Assembly (NCBI GenBank): GCA_030248225.1
Contig: JASANE010020315.1
Coordinates: 1-64,000, forward strand
Direction of reading: 5' to 3'
DNA: 64,000 nt
Origin: Trileptium ribeirensis
Lineage: Eukaryota > Nematoda > Enoplea > Enoplida > Thoracostomopsidae
The notes beneath the pieces are model-generated. The model ran no database searches and was not told where the DNA came from. It worked only from the letters and a program-made list of their open reading frames with translations. The position numbers and the translations under genes are program-made. Below, piece by piece: positions 24,535-38,157 of the stretch. The number at the start of each line of letters is the position of its first letter. Positions within the stretch are counted from its first letter, which is position 1.

Positions 24535-26639
24535 GGTGCACGATCTTGATGATAGCAACTACAGTTTGTGGAGGACTATGAGATAAAGATAATATTGATA
24601 AACATCTAGGAGTACAATTTAGTTTAAAGCAGAATCATGGCAATAATTTCCTCACTATGCAATGGAATATACTAGGTGCGTCTCATCACCCGTGCAACAA
24701 TGTGAAATTCACAGCTTTGAAACTGTCCTCCGCACGTAGAATATATGCTCGCTAAAAAGCCACTTTGAAACTTATATAAGTCGGTTATAGCATTTGAACC
24801 TAGGCTAACTGGAGGCCATCTGATGTTTCAATGCACTCACTGATTCACCATCATCCCAGATGTTGAAATGTTTTGTCGAATACTGGAAACATACGAGATC
24901 CATTCTAAAATTTCGTAAGCCTAAGTATACAATAATATCGTGGCTCAGCTGTGCATTTAATTCTCGAAACATAAACCATATATGTTATATATATATATCA
25001 AATTGTATTATCGGCAATTTATAGGCCAAATCATAGTTATTAACCGAATGTTATAAGAGCTATATATGAGCAGACTCTGTGCGTAACTTTAGTACTAAGA
25101 AAATTAACTTAGACGGTCCACCTTTGTTGCTGCTTATTACTAATAAAAGTACCCAAATGATGGCGTTTTGATAATGTTTTTTTTATTTTTGTGTCGACAT
25201 GTTCTATCTTATTACATGCTTCTACGCATAAAAATGAATTCCTTACCTAAATTGATTGACAACTAGCTATGTTGGCTGTGAATTGCTAACGAAGGCGCTC
25301 TTGTGGAATTATTAAGCTAGGGCCAGCAATTATCCTATTCTCCAACAGAACGACTTCATTATCGCTGTATATTTCATATTATAATTCTATCAATTAGCGA
25401 TTTATTTTCGATGATATGAATTGATGGATCCTTGGCATTACCCCATCAAGTTTTTATTAGTTTTGTAAAATTGCTTACTACAATAGCGTTTCGTAAACGT
25501 AGTGATCGTTGCCTGTTCATTTAACGTATGTCAATCTGCGGTCGTTTTGATTTCTTAGCAGAATCTTTCTTCTATATTTAGCATTCGCAGTGTGAACATG
25601 GGCAGCGAATAGCGGCACTTTATAATAACGCTGGCCTGAGCCCTAATAAACCATACTATTGTCGTTGTTATGTTTTTTGGTACATACCACTAGTGTTTTT
25701 AACTCTGGCTTCAACGTGTTTATAGAAAAAGGCATTTTGCTGCTTAGCCTTTTGTATTTATATTTTTTCAAAAATTCGCGGTTCGGCGATAGTCTATTCC
25801 ATCTTGGCTTTTCGGTTATAAGACCCGACGACAAATCTTGTGCTTTCTTTCAGAAGCGGTGAATACTGACATTATTAAAAAAACATGAGTGATATTTTTC
25901 GCTCACATGGACATTATTAGCCGTCTGTTTTGCTGAGATATTGGATATTTCGTCCTTTTTTGCATCTTCCTGTTTTATTTACCATATGCCTCGTTTTCAG
26001 TTGACCCCTGAAACTTCTCATTTAATTTGTAAGTTTGTTTGTTTGTTTGTTTGACGTAAGCCTTGGAGACAAGGATAAAACCGGCAGGGACCAGCGGGGT
26101 ATAGATCCAGGCATCATTCGTGCTATAGCACAAACTGCACAGCACAGCGGTTCAGTTGTTATTAAATTACGTTCTTTACATGCTTAAAATTAGCATGTTC
26201 CTGACTAATTAAGACCATTATACTCAAGATAAACCTTTATGCGCTGAATGATATATTGAAATTTATTTTAAGCCTATTTCGCACTTGATACCCACTTTTG
26301 AAACTAAATTCGACAACAACATTCAATAATAAAAATTTTATTTCATTTCAGTTATATGTGCATTGCTAGGCTTTTCTATATCTGTTGGAACGGTGTGAGG
26401 AAGTTGATTTATTAACACATCTCGTAATTGGCACGACGAAAGACACAAAATTTGCGAAAAGTCCAAAATACAGTCGCCGACGGACGGCTGTGACAAATGC
26501 CAAACAAACACGATTATTATTCAATCTTATGTTTCAAAACTGTTCTCACAATATGTAATGAAAGTCTTATGTGATCCAAATATTGTGTACATATTATAGA
26601 ACCAATCGCCACGAAATATGCCTCGTCTTGTCATCGTCA

Positions 26640-27520
26640 GCCCAACTTGTAACCTCACGGATTTTTCGCGGATGCGGTGTGGTGTAGTGTGAAACGTGTT
26701 TGCTTTAGAATATTTCTTAACAGTCTGTCATAACTAACAACTTTTACGTGTATACACCACTGTAGCCAATATTTGGCTCGGCGTTGAACATTACCAAGGC
26801 GCCACAGCTGCTTTGCTAGCCGCGGTATTCGGATGCGGCTGTCAGTCTCAAAGCTCTTGTTGGCTAAGGTTATTCTTTGGGTCTTTGCTAGTGTATTAAA
26901 ACAAGTAGTATTAGCCTCATCCTTCCTCATTTTGCTTCATCGTTTCAACCTGATATCTTGTATATGTCACTCTGTGTGTGTCTCTCGCTCGTTTGGTTCC
27001 TCTGTTCTCTTGCTTTGTTGGTTGGTTGGTTTTTTGTATTAATGTGACAGTTCTCCTTGCTGTAGAAAAATTCTTCTTGTTTTCGGCGAGTATTCTTTGG
27101 CAAACTGGTCCTGCACCGCGCCTCTGGTCCCGTGTATATAGACGTCCAGTGTGTGTACGCAATTGGTTGTGTCCGCGCTGCGTTAGCCAAGGCTCGAGTA
27201 GCAGCAGCAGCCGTTTTTGCGGCCTATTCCTATTGTTCAATTTTGCTGTTGTGCCTTTTGTAATTGAGCTGGTTCCCAAAGGCGGCTTATTTCTTGCGTT
27301 CGTTTCTTCCTCCACTAGCTTTTGCTGCTGCCTGCTGCCTTTCGTTATATTGCACTCTCTGTTCGACGAGCAAACCAAGCACACTACTATTATATTGTAT
27401 GTTTGTCTTTGACTGTTTGCTATTCCTAGTACCACCAAAACCACACCGCACTGCGTCGCTACCAGTTATTGTGAAGCCATTGTCCGTATTTCATGACGAC
27501 TTTTTCTAGGTTTATTTTTT
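26640..27520. other. Less AT-rich block with long open frames on both strands
   Basis: Frames of 144 codons (+, 26978-27412) and 175 codons (-, 26917-27444) overlap, with further open frames beside them. The block is T/C-rich on the + strand with GCAGCAGCAGCC and TGCTGCTGCCTGCTGCC clusters. Neither product has recognisable domains; the + frame is a Cys/Phe/Leu-rich mix and the - frame is basic, rich in Thr, Arg and Gln. Overlapping openness on both strands points to composition rather than coding. An untranslated or alternative first exon of the channel gene is possible but unproven. Confidence 0.3.
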
Positions 27521-27543
27521 ATTATTGTTGTTATTGTTGCTGT

Positions 27544-27565
27544 TAAAGGCGTATTCACACGTGCA
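27544..27565 (+). repeat. Single TIR-like motif related to the 49873 MITE
   Basis: TTAAAGGCGTATTCACACGT resembles the terminal TAAAGGCGTGTTCACACG of the MITE in intron 2, with one changed base. No partner end was found nearby. Confidence 0.3.
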
Positions 27566-28585
27566 AGAAAATAATAATTTTTGTCGTATGGCTATGTATG
27601 AGTGCGCACTGAACTGACGATCTATACATGTTCTAAGCTTGTTTCAAGTTTCCAAATGTTTACATAGTTGATGTATATTGTGTTCAGAACGTATTTTCCG
27701 GTGCGAAATCTTTGGGAACCTATTTCTAACCCAATTTAAAATCTGAGAATAATGGACAACAATCAAGCATAGCCGAAAGGCACTGCCCTGCGCTCGAAGA
27801 GATCTCTGGGGGTGAGAGATGTTTGGGAGTCCAGAGGCTATGGGGCTTAGCTGAAAATGTGGTGGGTTATTTCACTGATTTTCACCCCACTTCCCAATGA
27901 GGGCCAATAATTCTTGACTGTCTGACCACAAACAGACGCGGATACGTTGGAGAGGGGTATGGAAGGTGGAGGTCTATAATTAGCCAAACATATTTATAAA
28001 GTTTGATCAATGTCATAACCTCACATCGCAATTCGAATATTAACGGCATATCTTTATCACAGCCGTAAACCTCTAATTTTGATTCCGAATTTTGCCTAAC
28101 TGGACATTGTACTTGTATATAGGTACTAATTAGTGCCACTTCAGTCAGCCAAAGTCAAAGCGAACCCAACGCCGATTTAAAGTATTGTATTTAATTTTGT
28201 ACTCATTACTTATGGCTCCAATTTTTAATCTCCGACGTTGTCGTCAAATCGAAAAGCGGCGCCCAAGCTGTGATTCTAGACTAGCGGAAAATTCCATTCC
28301 GCCTTACACGCTGTAAAAGCATCCCCAAACTAAACCATCTGAAGATCAAAATTTGAAATTTTCAGTATGATAGAAGTTATACATATAAACTCATGTAGTG
28401 TCGCAAAATTTTCCGTTGTTGAGTTCGGTTGTGGCAGCAGCAACATTTGCCACACAGGCGTTTGCGGAGAAATGTAATATTATCAATGGTCTGATGTTTG
28501 TAATGAATGAATGAATGAATTAATGACGGCAGGAGGGGTTAATGTAATGCGGGATTCACATTATAATGTCCCCAACAGTTGGAAC
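27566..28585. other. Non-coding stretch, nothing recognised
   Basis: No supported gene or element. A short (GAAT)n run lies at 28503-28521. Confidence 0.4.
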
Positions 28586-28586
28586 T

Positions 28587-28650
28587 TTTGTCCCCCTGTA
28601 GTGTAGACTATACCGTAAAGACGGTGACAGTGACACCCACACTATATAAC
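28587..28650 (+). repeat. Interspersed repeat fragment, copy B
   Basis: TTTGTCCCCCTGTAGTGTAG, TACCGTAAAGACG and GTGACACCCACACTAT match copy A at 21566-21631. It lies directly against the inner edge of the R1/I-type LINE fragment. Confidence 0.5.
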
Positions 28651-28679
28651 AAAATATCAGGGTGAAATAAAAATAAGGG

Positions 28680-29480
28680 GAAAAAATCATATCTATTAAG
28701 TACACGTCGAATCTACTGGTTCCAATAGGCCTATTCCTTTCAACAAAGTTCATCGCTATCAAGAAAAAGTCCATTTCCATCTCTAATCCTACCAACACAT
28801 TCCGATTATTCTTTTTCATAATCTTGTTTATTCTGTTACTCTCCGGAACCGAATGAATCGATTCACGGAATTTCCTCCATGTTTCCGATTTTCTATCTTT
28901 AATCAGGCACTTATACTGATTTTGCAACATCCTGTATTTGTTCCACGTTCTTAGGTCCCCATATTTAACCGCCATTCTGTAAAGTTTTCTGATTTTTTTC
29001 TTAATATGTGCTAACTTCTCATTCCACCATCTATTGCGATTCGCCCGATTAGATTTAATCGCACAATTATTCTCCGCCGCAGTTATAAGGGTGCTAGTTA
29101 ATTTCATCACAGTAGTATCAATATCATCTTTACTATTACACTGAACCCATTCTCCAGCATTTATAATCTCCTCAACTCTTCTTTTATATGAATTCCAATT
29201 TAATTTCCTAATGTTAAGCTCATGTTTTCCAGTTTTAACAAAATTTACATCCACTCTGTACCGAATAAACTTGTGATCCGATTCGGAATATTCTGTTAAC
29301 ACTTCCCAACTATAGATATATTGTTCAATCCGCGTACTAATTAATGTCAAATCAATAACTTCACGTCTATTGCGAATCACAAAAGTCGGCTCTTCACCCC
29401 GATTGACAACCAAAGATTGGTAGTCAAGAGGAAGGCCGCCAGTTTTTCACCTCTTCTATTAGTGTTGCTACTACCCCTGT
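28680..29480 (-). mobile_element. R1/I/Jockey-type LINE fragment (end of endonuclease and linker)
   Basis: On the minus strand the reading begins near 29480 with SSNTNRRGEKLAAFL. It shifts frame near 29410 into VVNRGEEPTFVIRNR, then IDLTLIS and SESDHKFIRY, the final AP-endonuclease motifs. The linker typical of R1/I-like ORF2 follows (RWWNEKLAHIKKKIRKLYR, then WRKFRESI). Similarity stops near 28690, before any RT motif. It is therefore a fragment cut at both ends, in the opposite orientation to the channel gene. Confidence 0.8.
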
Positions 29481-29671
29481 TGACGTTTTTAGGCCTTTGT
29501 TTATAAAATCTTTGAAAAGATGTATACACCAGCGATCTCCGTTATAGGTGCCTTAAGTACCAAGTGTCAATGTGGCTAGTGGAACCTGAATTAAGTCGGA
29601 TTATTGTGTTGCAGCAAGTGCGCTACTATTATACAAGCCATTTCAACATTAATAAAAATATATTTATGACA

Positions 29672-29790
29672 GGTGCGGCAGTAGCCGATTGACTCAGCGC
29701 TAACTCCATAATCTGGTGGCTGTTCGGTTGAGACTGCACAGCAACTTTTCGGTTTTTCCCAAGAACCGTTGGGCCTTTAGTGCCCTAAAT
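29672..29790 (+). repeat. tRNA-derived SINE head
   Basis: An A-box-like TAGCCGATTGA at 29682-29692 and a B-box-like TGTTCGGTTGAG at 29721-29732 lie at tRNA spacing. They are followed by a GGTTTTTCCCAAGAACCGTT imperfect palindrome and CCTTTAGTGCCCTAAATTTA, likely the SINE body. Confidence 0.45.
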
Positions 29791-30654
29791 TTAAGAAAGA
29801 TACGCAGTTTTGTATCAAATCCACAGCCTTATAGAAGTGCAGCAAAACCTATTAGCTATTTTGCCCCAAAGATATGGTAACCTAGCTGTGCATTTTAATA
29901 CTTTTGGCTATGCCCAAGATGAAGTTTGCGATGACGATGGACCAAACATATTTCTGCTAGTTCCTGCACAATCTTGTGGCGCTTGGTATAATAGTAATTT
30001 ATTACATAGAAAGGCATGCAGATTCAATTTTGGTTTGCTTGTAGTTTTATCTTTTTTCTTTCTCTTTTTTAAATATCGTTCAACTACAACATACATTTTT
30101 TATGGTAGTTGAGAATTCAGCGACTAGGTGCAAAGTATTGTTTTATATTTGTTTCCAATATTTATCCCAAAGCAGTGACATTATGCCCCTTCTAGTCTTC
30201 ACACTATACATCGTGCCAGAGATTATTTTGTTATTAACACTTAAAACTTATATATTTATCTATCAGGACGCTAAGTCTCATTCCAACCACGATCCAGTTT
30301 TCTTTATTCGACAGTGCCATCGATCGTCGTTCAAAACCTAAATAGTTCTGCGGTGTGAAAGCACTGATAAATTCAATTGCACTAATCGATGCTACTAAAT
30401 CTTGCTTAAATTAAACACTACGATAAGCCAAAGTCAGGAAAATGCATAACACAATCCTAGTACCTACAAATGGTATTGTATATTACAGCATCGTGTACAT
30501 GAAACACGAAATATTATGGCCAAGCAAGCAGAGTTTAGTGATTGAGGATTTCTGTTTCAGCACAAATATGATTCGAAACATGTTTCTGTAATAATTATGC
30601 GATTGTTTATAGTGTTCTAAATCCGCGTGATTTAAAAGCTAACAAACATTTTCG
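29791..30654. other. Non-coding stretch, nothing recognised
   Basis: Only short, motif-free open frames are present. Confidence 0.4.
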
Positions 30655-30745
30655 CAGTCCAACAGATTATGAGATTTGAACTTGAACCCAGTGCCACAAA
30701 TTTTACATTTATGCTTTAACCGGTTAGCTAGTGTGATCATATATA
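30655..30745 (-). repeat. tRNA-derived SINE head, reverse orientation
   Basis: On the minus strand TAGCTAACCGG (A box; + strand 30720-30730) is followed about 40 bases later by GGGTTCAAGTTC (B box; 30678-30689). The acceptor arms do not pair, so it is not a functional tRNA by eye. Confidence 0.45.
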
Positions 30746-31186
30746 AATCGAGGATACTGAAAGGTGTTGTGAGTCTTATTTTACGAAAAAACACCATTTT
30801 AACTCCGCGAAAACAATTTTAAACGAGTTTCCTCCGTTTCACTAATCTAAATATAGAGTGTATTATAACACCAAGCTTGTATTTGAATATCAAATAGGTG
30901 TCATTGTGTGTCTCCAGATATGTTTAAAAGGAAAATCATTCCATCATATCATGTATAGTTTGTCTATTGCGAATCATCGTATAGTATTTTATCTCTCCGA
31001 GCAGAAGAATACGCTTAGCCTCAACTCACAAATAATACTTGAAATTTTTGTCCTATGGCACTAGCGTGAAGTTCCCACACCGTTATGGAAGGAAAACTTC
31101 AGATGTTCCTAAAAAATTCCTATGTTGGATGATGAGTTCGTAACTTATCACATTTATATATGTATGTATACATTCTGATGCTCCAA

Positions 31187-31221
31187 GGTATCACGGCGGG
31201 GCAGGCGGAGGGTGATACCTC
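31187..31221. repeat. GC-rich hairpin in a transposon-like block
   Basis: AGGTATCAC and GTGATACCT pair across a GC-rich loop. The hairpin heads a ~300-bp less AT-rich block (31180-31480) that may be a non-autonomous element; its far end was not resolved. Confidence 0.35.
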
Positions 31222-31784
31222 AGGTCGGTACAGGCCACTGGAAAGGTCCTCCAGGGGTGTGCTGAAAAAAATATGCGACCTTCTTACCAGGCGGAAAACC
31301 TTTATTTTTGCCAATTTTACAATAATTCTTGCCTGCTTTTACAATATTTTGCCACTATTTGCTAAAATTTTCCGCGGGCCTTTGGCGTACCAAGGGGTGC
31401 GTAGGGTCATATACTCAAAGGAAAGACCACGCCTCGAGAGCGATGGGTTCCGAAGCCTCAGGAGATAGCCGCACCTGAATTCCTGCTTCGGCATGTATAG
31501 ATATATAACAATAAAACATATTTGACACTAACAGTATAGGCACATTTTCTTCGTTCAAAATGAGATGATACCTTGCAGCATTACAATTTTAAACCAAAAG
31601 TACAACAAAATACACAATTTGCAAAAATCACTGATAAATTTTTGCCATATTACACCAAAAGGACATATATGATATTATATTCACACTATTATGACCATTG
31701 CTAAAATCGCTAACGACGTAATATCGATTGGATATTTTAATTAAGAAAACTTGGACTATTTAAATCAAATTGGTCAAACCGTCA
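31222..31784. other. Non-coding stretch, nothing definite
   Basis: 31222-31480 continues the GC-richer block; 31481-31784 is ordinary AT-rich intron. Confidence 0.35.
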
Positions 31785-31817
31785 ATCCCCCACTATTTTC
31801 AGGGATCGCCGCCCCTG
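31785..31817 (-). repeat. hAT-type MITE terminus (single end)
   Basis: Read on the minus strand it starts CAGGGGCGGCGATCCCTGAA and continues to AATAGTGGGGGATTGA. This matches the left end of the complete MITE at 38048 (CAGGGCGGCGATTCC, then AATAGTGGGGGTTGA). The partner end was not found. Confidence 0.55.
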
Positions 31818-34786
31818 ACTACATATACAGCCTGCAGTACAATTTTGAGCTTAATGGGAAACATTCAGGAAACCTATGGCCTTATGGATACGATTATGCC
31901 TCCTAACTTTGGTATAGTACAAACTGAACTTTAGATTAGTTTATTTGTGACGTATGCAGTGTGAATATTATATAAATGTATAACTGTGTCTGGATGTGCA
32001 GAGGCTGTATAACATATGCTACCGACTTACATGAATTAGAACCGTATCGTCTTATTCATGCATTTTTGCGTTTTAGTATCTAATTTTAATAAATTACGTT
32101 TTCTTTTACCATAAAATAAGATTCATTATCGTTATTGTTTGTCATAACTAATACTAAACACGAGTTCGTCAAAATGCACATTTCATCTGCGTTATGCAAT
32201 GACATGTTTATGCATGAACTGTTGGAATATGTGTCCGCTAAGATGGTCCAAATCCAAAATCGTTTTGATTTGGGTTGCTAAACCCGGTTGGCTTTGGATT
32301 TTTTTGGACAACGCGATTTAAATCGACGAGATTAGATAGAGGTCGTTTAGAATCTGCCATTCCCGAATAGAATGGCCCTAAATTATTTTGGCACCAAATC
32401 TGCTGTTTCAATTCGACCTCATGGCGAATTACATAATGTGGTTATTGGTTAACATTTCGCTCTCAAAACAGAAGAAAACCGAATAATACCACACGTGCAA
32501 GGCATTTCGTCCATCTTGCGAGTTAAGTATTCAGCAGAAACCATATTTCGCAACTTAACACGAGCTCAGTTTGAAACGACCTTTTTGCTCCAAATTAATT
32601 TTCATTTCGCATTAGCGTATGGCCGACCCAAAACAAACCTCTGACTCGTTGTAAAGTTAAACCCAAGGCTTACCTGATTAAATGCCTCAAGTCAAAACGA
32701 CTTTTAGTATTTAATCATTTTAGCGGGTACATCTTATAGTAGTTCGTACATTGCCCACACGTCTTTCTAAGTGGTAGCCAACATCAACAATATCAGCCAC
32801 CACGACATCATTTATCACAAAAATATGGCTAGGTATTTGCGGTAGCCACGGTAGCCTATTTAATGTCCACAATGCAAAACTACCGACTGTAGTGAATTCG
32901 TGAAATTTAATGCAACAGCTATTATTGTCAAACAAATTGGCGGATGTTGCTATATTTTGTCATGGGTTGTGATTACTGGCATGTAAATCCTAGTGTAAGC
33001 ATTTATGTAGGTGTCCAATCACTCGTGGGTACCGTCTGAACACCCATCCACTTTGAGACAAAATATATTGAAATTTCATCGTCAGCATCTGTAAGTTAGT
33101 AATTTAAAGCTGAAACAGTTAGCGGAGAACCTAAATTGATTTATAACCACCGGCGTAGCCAATTTTCTGATTCCCCGCGTAACAGCGGATAATTTCAGTG
33201 TTAGGATTCCTGACTGTCTGTTGGCTCGTCCACTTATATAGATCACATTAATCTCATTCAATCGTGCGATAATTTATGAAACAATAAACAAGTGGATGTA
33301 TGAACTTTCTGGGCTACGTGGATATATGATATTTTTGTTTCAATTTACTCCTGGATCGATGGCAAAAGCGAACAATGACATGTCAAAGACTGCGTAGCGC
33401 ATTTGTAATTGGTACGCGGTATGGACACTGTGGCTGTAATTCTGGCTGCACTTTTTATGCTTCAGCAGCAATCTAACTACGCAAAAACATAAGAAATGTT
33501 ATCAAACCCAACGGGCTCGGCACAGCAAATAGCTTATTGTGCAAAAGACATGCCTATACACAGTATAATCAATACAAAAACGCGCCCATAATGTACATCA
33601 CTCGTGATTTAAGTGACTTCTCCACCTCACATCGGTTCCAATTGTAGTAGTTTCAAGCCATTCAGCGCGTGTAATATATATTTTGACAGGACACCTTAAA
33701 ACAATAATTTTATTGTCAGCTGCCATCTTTAAAGCAACAGTAGAAGGGTGAAAATCAAAAGAAATGTTCCAAAATCGCTCAGACGTATTTGTAGCAAACA
33801 ACTGTCATAAACTTCGAAAACATCGTATGATGCAGACGATCGCCCTGCACGGAAATCGCTAATTCGATAAAAAATAATTTAAACTTACAACCCTGTCTGT
33901 CATACAATGTCTAAATGTTACATTATATACATACACACATCTTTACATATACGCCCCCCACACGCAAGAAAACTAGCAAAGAACACGTATATTCATTGTT
34001 TTTAACGTAGCATCTCCTGCTGATTGAGAGCAAACAGTTCTCATTGTGCTGATATGGCGTAGCTACTAGCTATGTAATTGATCAAAACTTGAGAAAACGA
34101 TAAGTTTGTGGCTGTCTCCATCTATTTTATGGATAATTTGACCTTTTCATGTTTTTGTAGCCGTTTCGGCTGCAGAGTTTGGTCTCTCGACGTTCAGTTG
34201 GTGTTTTCGCTGCACAATTATCTTGTACAGCATACAATCACATACATGTATGTACAGTATATTTTTTGTATGTATGGAGGGCACTAATACTACATGCAGC
34301 ATTAAATTTACTATTCAATTTATTTTTTATTTATTTTATCTTATTTATTTAATTTATTTTTGATTTATTTGCTTTTTATATATTTATGTATTACATTTTA
34401 TTCTATTGTATATTTATGCATTTACGTACAGTCAACGGGTAACTGAATTTACATTGTTCGGCTGCTGAGTTCAACATGGCAGCTACTGCATATTATAATA
34501 TATGTATGTGTATCCGTTTCTAAAATTACTTTTCATTTGACAGATAAAGCCTTCTGATAAAAAATTTCCATGATGTTTTGGTACAGAGATTTTTTATCCC
34601 AGATGAGACGGGCACAACTTTTTTGATTCTTCCATATCGTTTTATTTATATTATGCTGCTTGTATATATATTAATTATATCTACTATATATACTACAAGA
34701 TCCACAAAATACACATCCATGCAGACAAATGTAATATGTCTATGCTACATAGTAGCAAACTAATTTACGGTAACTCCTAAGATTTG

Positions 34787-34841
34787 CCAGACTAAGTCTA
34801 AGAATAACCTTTAGGCTTAGCATAAGGTTGTGTTAGTCTGG
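34787..34841. repeat. Short MITE-like inverted repeat
   Basis: CCAGACTAA at the left pairs with TTAGTCTGG at the right of a 55-bp segment rich in TAGGCTTAG words. A related sequence occurs at 50640-50720 (CCCAGACTACACTTATGCTT, TAGGCTTAGGCTTA). No target duplication was seen. Confidence 0.4.
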
Positions 34842-35231
34842 GAAAGGCCTGCCGTTATTTGTTTATAAATTCACATACGCGCTTTTTTATTCCGTTTTTA
34901 CAGATCGGGTGTAGTTATAAATATCTCCTGTTGTGATTTGGCGCTGTAATAGACACTATATCTATTTTAAAATTTGGGTATGTACCACATGGTGTTTTAT
35001 AAACATAAATGTTTTATTACATCTCGTAAAATATTTTCTCAATATATTGCTATAAATAAAATTTTATTTCGATACAGCTTTCTCGGAAACAAGGGTAGTA
35101 GCTAAATGGGGAACCGATTTCCCGTGCCACTACCTGTCATCCTACCTTGAAGTATAATAGAAAAGCGAAGTACACATTTTAGGTGGGGCATATGCATTTA
35201 AATTGTGTTTCACAAAACAAGTCTAATGCCC

Positions 35232-35261
35232 TCAGTGAAAAAATTTCTGGCTTCGCTCCTG
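35232..35261 (-). repeat. Possible hAT terminus (single end)
   Basis: On the minus strand it reads CAGGAGCGAAGCCAGAAATT, followed by a T run, resembling hAT ends of the CAGGGGCGGATCCAGAAATT type. The opposite end was not identified. Confidence 0.35.
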
Positions 35262-38047
35262 GTTGCCATAACACATAACGTTATCCTGAGACACATACAC
35301 CCCTGACAGATCCGGACACTCATGATATTTTGATTTGTTTCACACATGGTTGTAAAAAAATTATTACATTATTTAGATTTAATACAACAAAATGCTAATG
35401 GCAACATTCCGACTAATAATAACTTCATCTAGAGCGTTTGAGTTATCTCAGTAGTTAATAGTGAATATAAATGAAAATAATATAATCCTCCTTATTGTAT
35501 GTTCCAGCAAGGTATGCTTACATGATAGGTGTCCATAGGTAATAGGGCCGGCGCTACAACCATAGGTGTTAACATCCCTAAGCCATGTTTACCCTGAGGC
35601 CTCGCGCAGCCATACCGCCATATGTGTGAAAAATTTTCCCCATCATCATCACAGGCGTGGAAATCCTAAACAATTATGAGTAAAACTACAAAAATTTTAG
35701 AGAAAGGTAGGTAAAATATGGAACGTTATGAGGAAACATTTGGCATAATGCAGAAAATTTTAGTTACCCATCTGGGCAGCCGCTACGGTAACCATGTACC
35801 ATCTAATCAAGAAGACCTTGAACAACAATGAGCGCATCAATACGTATTGAGTAAACAAGAAAACAATTTTAAAACTCCACAATGACTGGAACATTAAGAT
35901 ATGTTGAACTTAGATAGTACAATTCTTAAAAGGTATTGTATTTTGTTGAAAACGTAAATTCCATAATCTCAGCGTTAAAAACACTTTACATGTTGGAAAA
36001 ACGCTGTATATACAACATAAAATGTATTATATTTAGACATATACTTAAGCATATTTTCAAACAAAATGTATAAATTTATTAACATATATTTTGAGTATAC
36101 ATGTGTTTCGAAAATTGAAAGTTAATATTTTGACATCATTTTTATCAAACATATGCATTTCATAATATTTTTGACAGGCTATTTCAACTATTAGCGACGT
36201 GAAAATGGAATACAAGCCGAACAGCATGTGTAGTTAAAACTTCTAAGGACCCATACAACACTATTTGAGAAGATTGTAACAAAATTTAACAGCTATGGTA
36301 TAGTTTGTTTAAAAAGATATTGACGCGTAATTTTATTCTAGTCGCCAAATGTGATTTCCTTCGCATCATAAAACGACAATTGTGTTTGCTTTTAAATAAA
36401 AAAACTTTTATGTCGTTTAGCAGCGTCTGACTAACCTAACAGGATAGGAAGGTGCAAGTAAGAGAACATCTAGAGTGATTCTGGAAGGGTAGGGAAGTTA
36501 CTAGCAAGAACATACCCAAAAATTAAAAGTTAAAAGGTTTGGCTGGAGCTTTACGAACACGCCACTAAAATGTCTGATAACAGAGCCCGTAACTAAAACT
36601 ATAACTTTAAAAAGTTTCCACACTTAAAAATTCAGAACCTCGTAATCGAAAATTGAAAGTAGTAATGGTTAAGGTTGTGAAGTGTCCAATCATGATGGCT
36701 ATTGCAATGATTATTATGTCTTGGGAATTGGCATTAGCTAGCAAGCATAAAATCACTAATTGTCCAAGTTAGCGTCAGAAATACCGAGCTTAAAGATAAT
36801 CTGAGTCTTAGTAATATGGCTCAGTTTCAAATTATAAAGCGTTAAAGGCGTTATACCCAGAACTGCAGATCCTGGCGAATATTTTAGTTTTATTGTCGAA
36901 ATGTCAATAGTAAAGTTTTCATTAATTTCTATTTTGAGCAGTCTCCACATAGGTATCTGAATATAAACCGTAACTTTATCACATAGCATAATTTTGTTTG
37001 GTATAAAGCAAAGGGAAGCCAATTTTAACGTAACATACTGCATTCAGTGAATCTGTTTATCAACGTGGCTTTAAAAGACCATCTGGAACCAAGAACTATT
37101 TTCAACAATGCTTGCGACAATTGAAAGAAATGTTTTTATATAAAACTTGGACTCTTTCATAGAATTCCACCAGCCCAAATTATGTCAATTTTTAAGATAC
37201 AGCGTTAATTCTATTCGATTCCACTTGAGAGGCAGTTATATTTACTACAGTTTTTTCGGTTTTTGGGTTTTCAGCGATCTCCTTCTGCAAAGAGAATTTA
37301 GGAAAGAATCCAATAAGTCTGTAGTTTTATGTACCAACCGACTAGTCCTTACGAGCTAAGTCAAATGGTGTAAAATCGATTTATAAATTTTTTTAATTTT
37401 CGAACTAGACAAAACACCACTAGTAACACAAAAAATCAAATACAATTTTTAGTCACAAAGACAGCCTATACGACCAATTTCTGAACCGCATAGCGGAGCT
37501 GAGTCGAATGGTACCAAAATTATTATTGTATCTTCGTAATTAACAAATTTTGGGCTGCCGGCCTTTCTATTAACGACTGATATCTTATTCATAAAACACG
37601 TACATGGCAAAATTTCGGCTGTAGCTGTCTAACCAAATAGCAGCTCAGCTTAAAAGGGAACAAATGACGGTTGACAAGAAATGCATATTCCACTAAACAG
37701 CTAGATGGATGGATTACGGTGTGACCAATATTAATCCATCAAATTTTCGTAGAAAAAATCTTAGTTGAAATTATAATCCCAGTAATAAAATGCAGCACAC
37801 ATTGTCGCTTACAGAATATTTCATTTATTATAAAGCAATATGTATATGTAACAAAAAATTTAAACAAAACATTTGTTTTTAGGTTTGACGTCAAACATGC
37901 AGATGGCACTTGTACTACTGTAAATTTCAAAGTTTTTTCTTCTTATTTTAACTCGTTTTATTGGAGGAAGAAATAACGACATTACGGCTTTATTACAATA
38001 TTTCCTAAAAATTGAACTCGTTGCTTCCAATACTCTACTGCTGATGT

Positions 38048-38157
38048 CAGGGCGGCGATTCCTAGAGAATAGTGGGGGTTGAGCATACTTTTTTAGTTCC
38101 CGGATCTGGATTTTAGGGGGATGCAGCCCCCTCATCTCCCCGGAATCGTCGCCCATG
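38048..38157. mobile_element. Complete 110-bp hAT-type MITE with perfect 8-bp target duplication
   Basis: The left end CAGGGCGGCGATTCC and the reverse complement of the right end, CATGGGCGACGATTCC, form imperfect terminal inverted repeats. The 8 bases GCTGATGT flank it on both sides (38040-38047 and 38158-38165), as expected for hAT transposition. The interior is not coding. It needs transposase supplied in trans. The same left end occurs alone at 31785-31817. Confidence 0.88.

Noticed and set aside
36756..37043. 95-codon minus-strand frame
   Set aside because: It reads plausibly but has no recognisable motif and lies in ordinary intron sequence; chance cannot be excluded.
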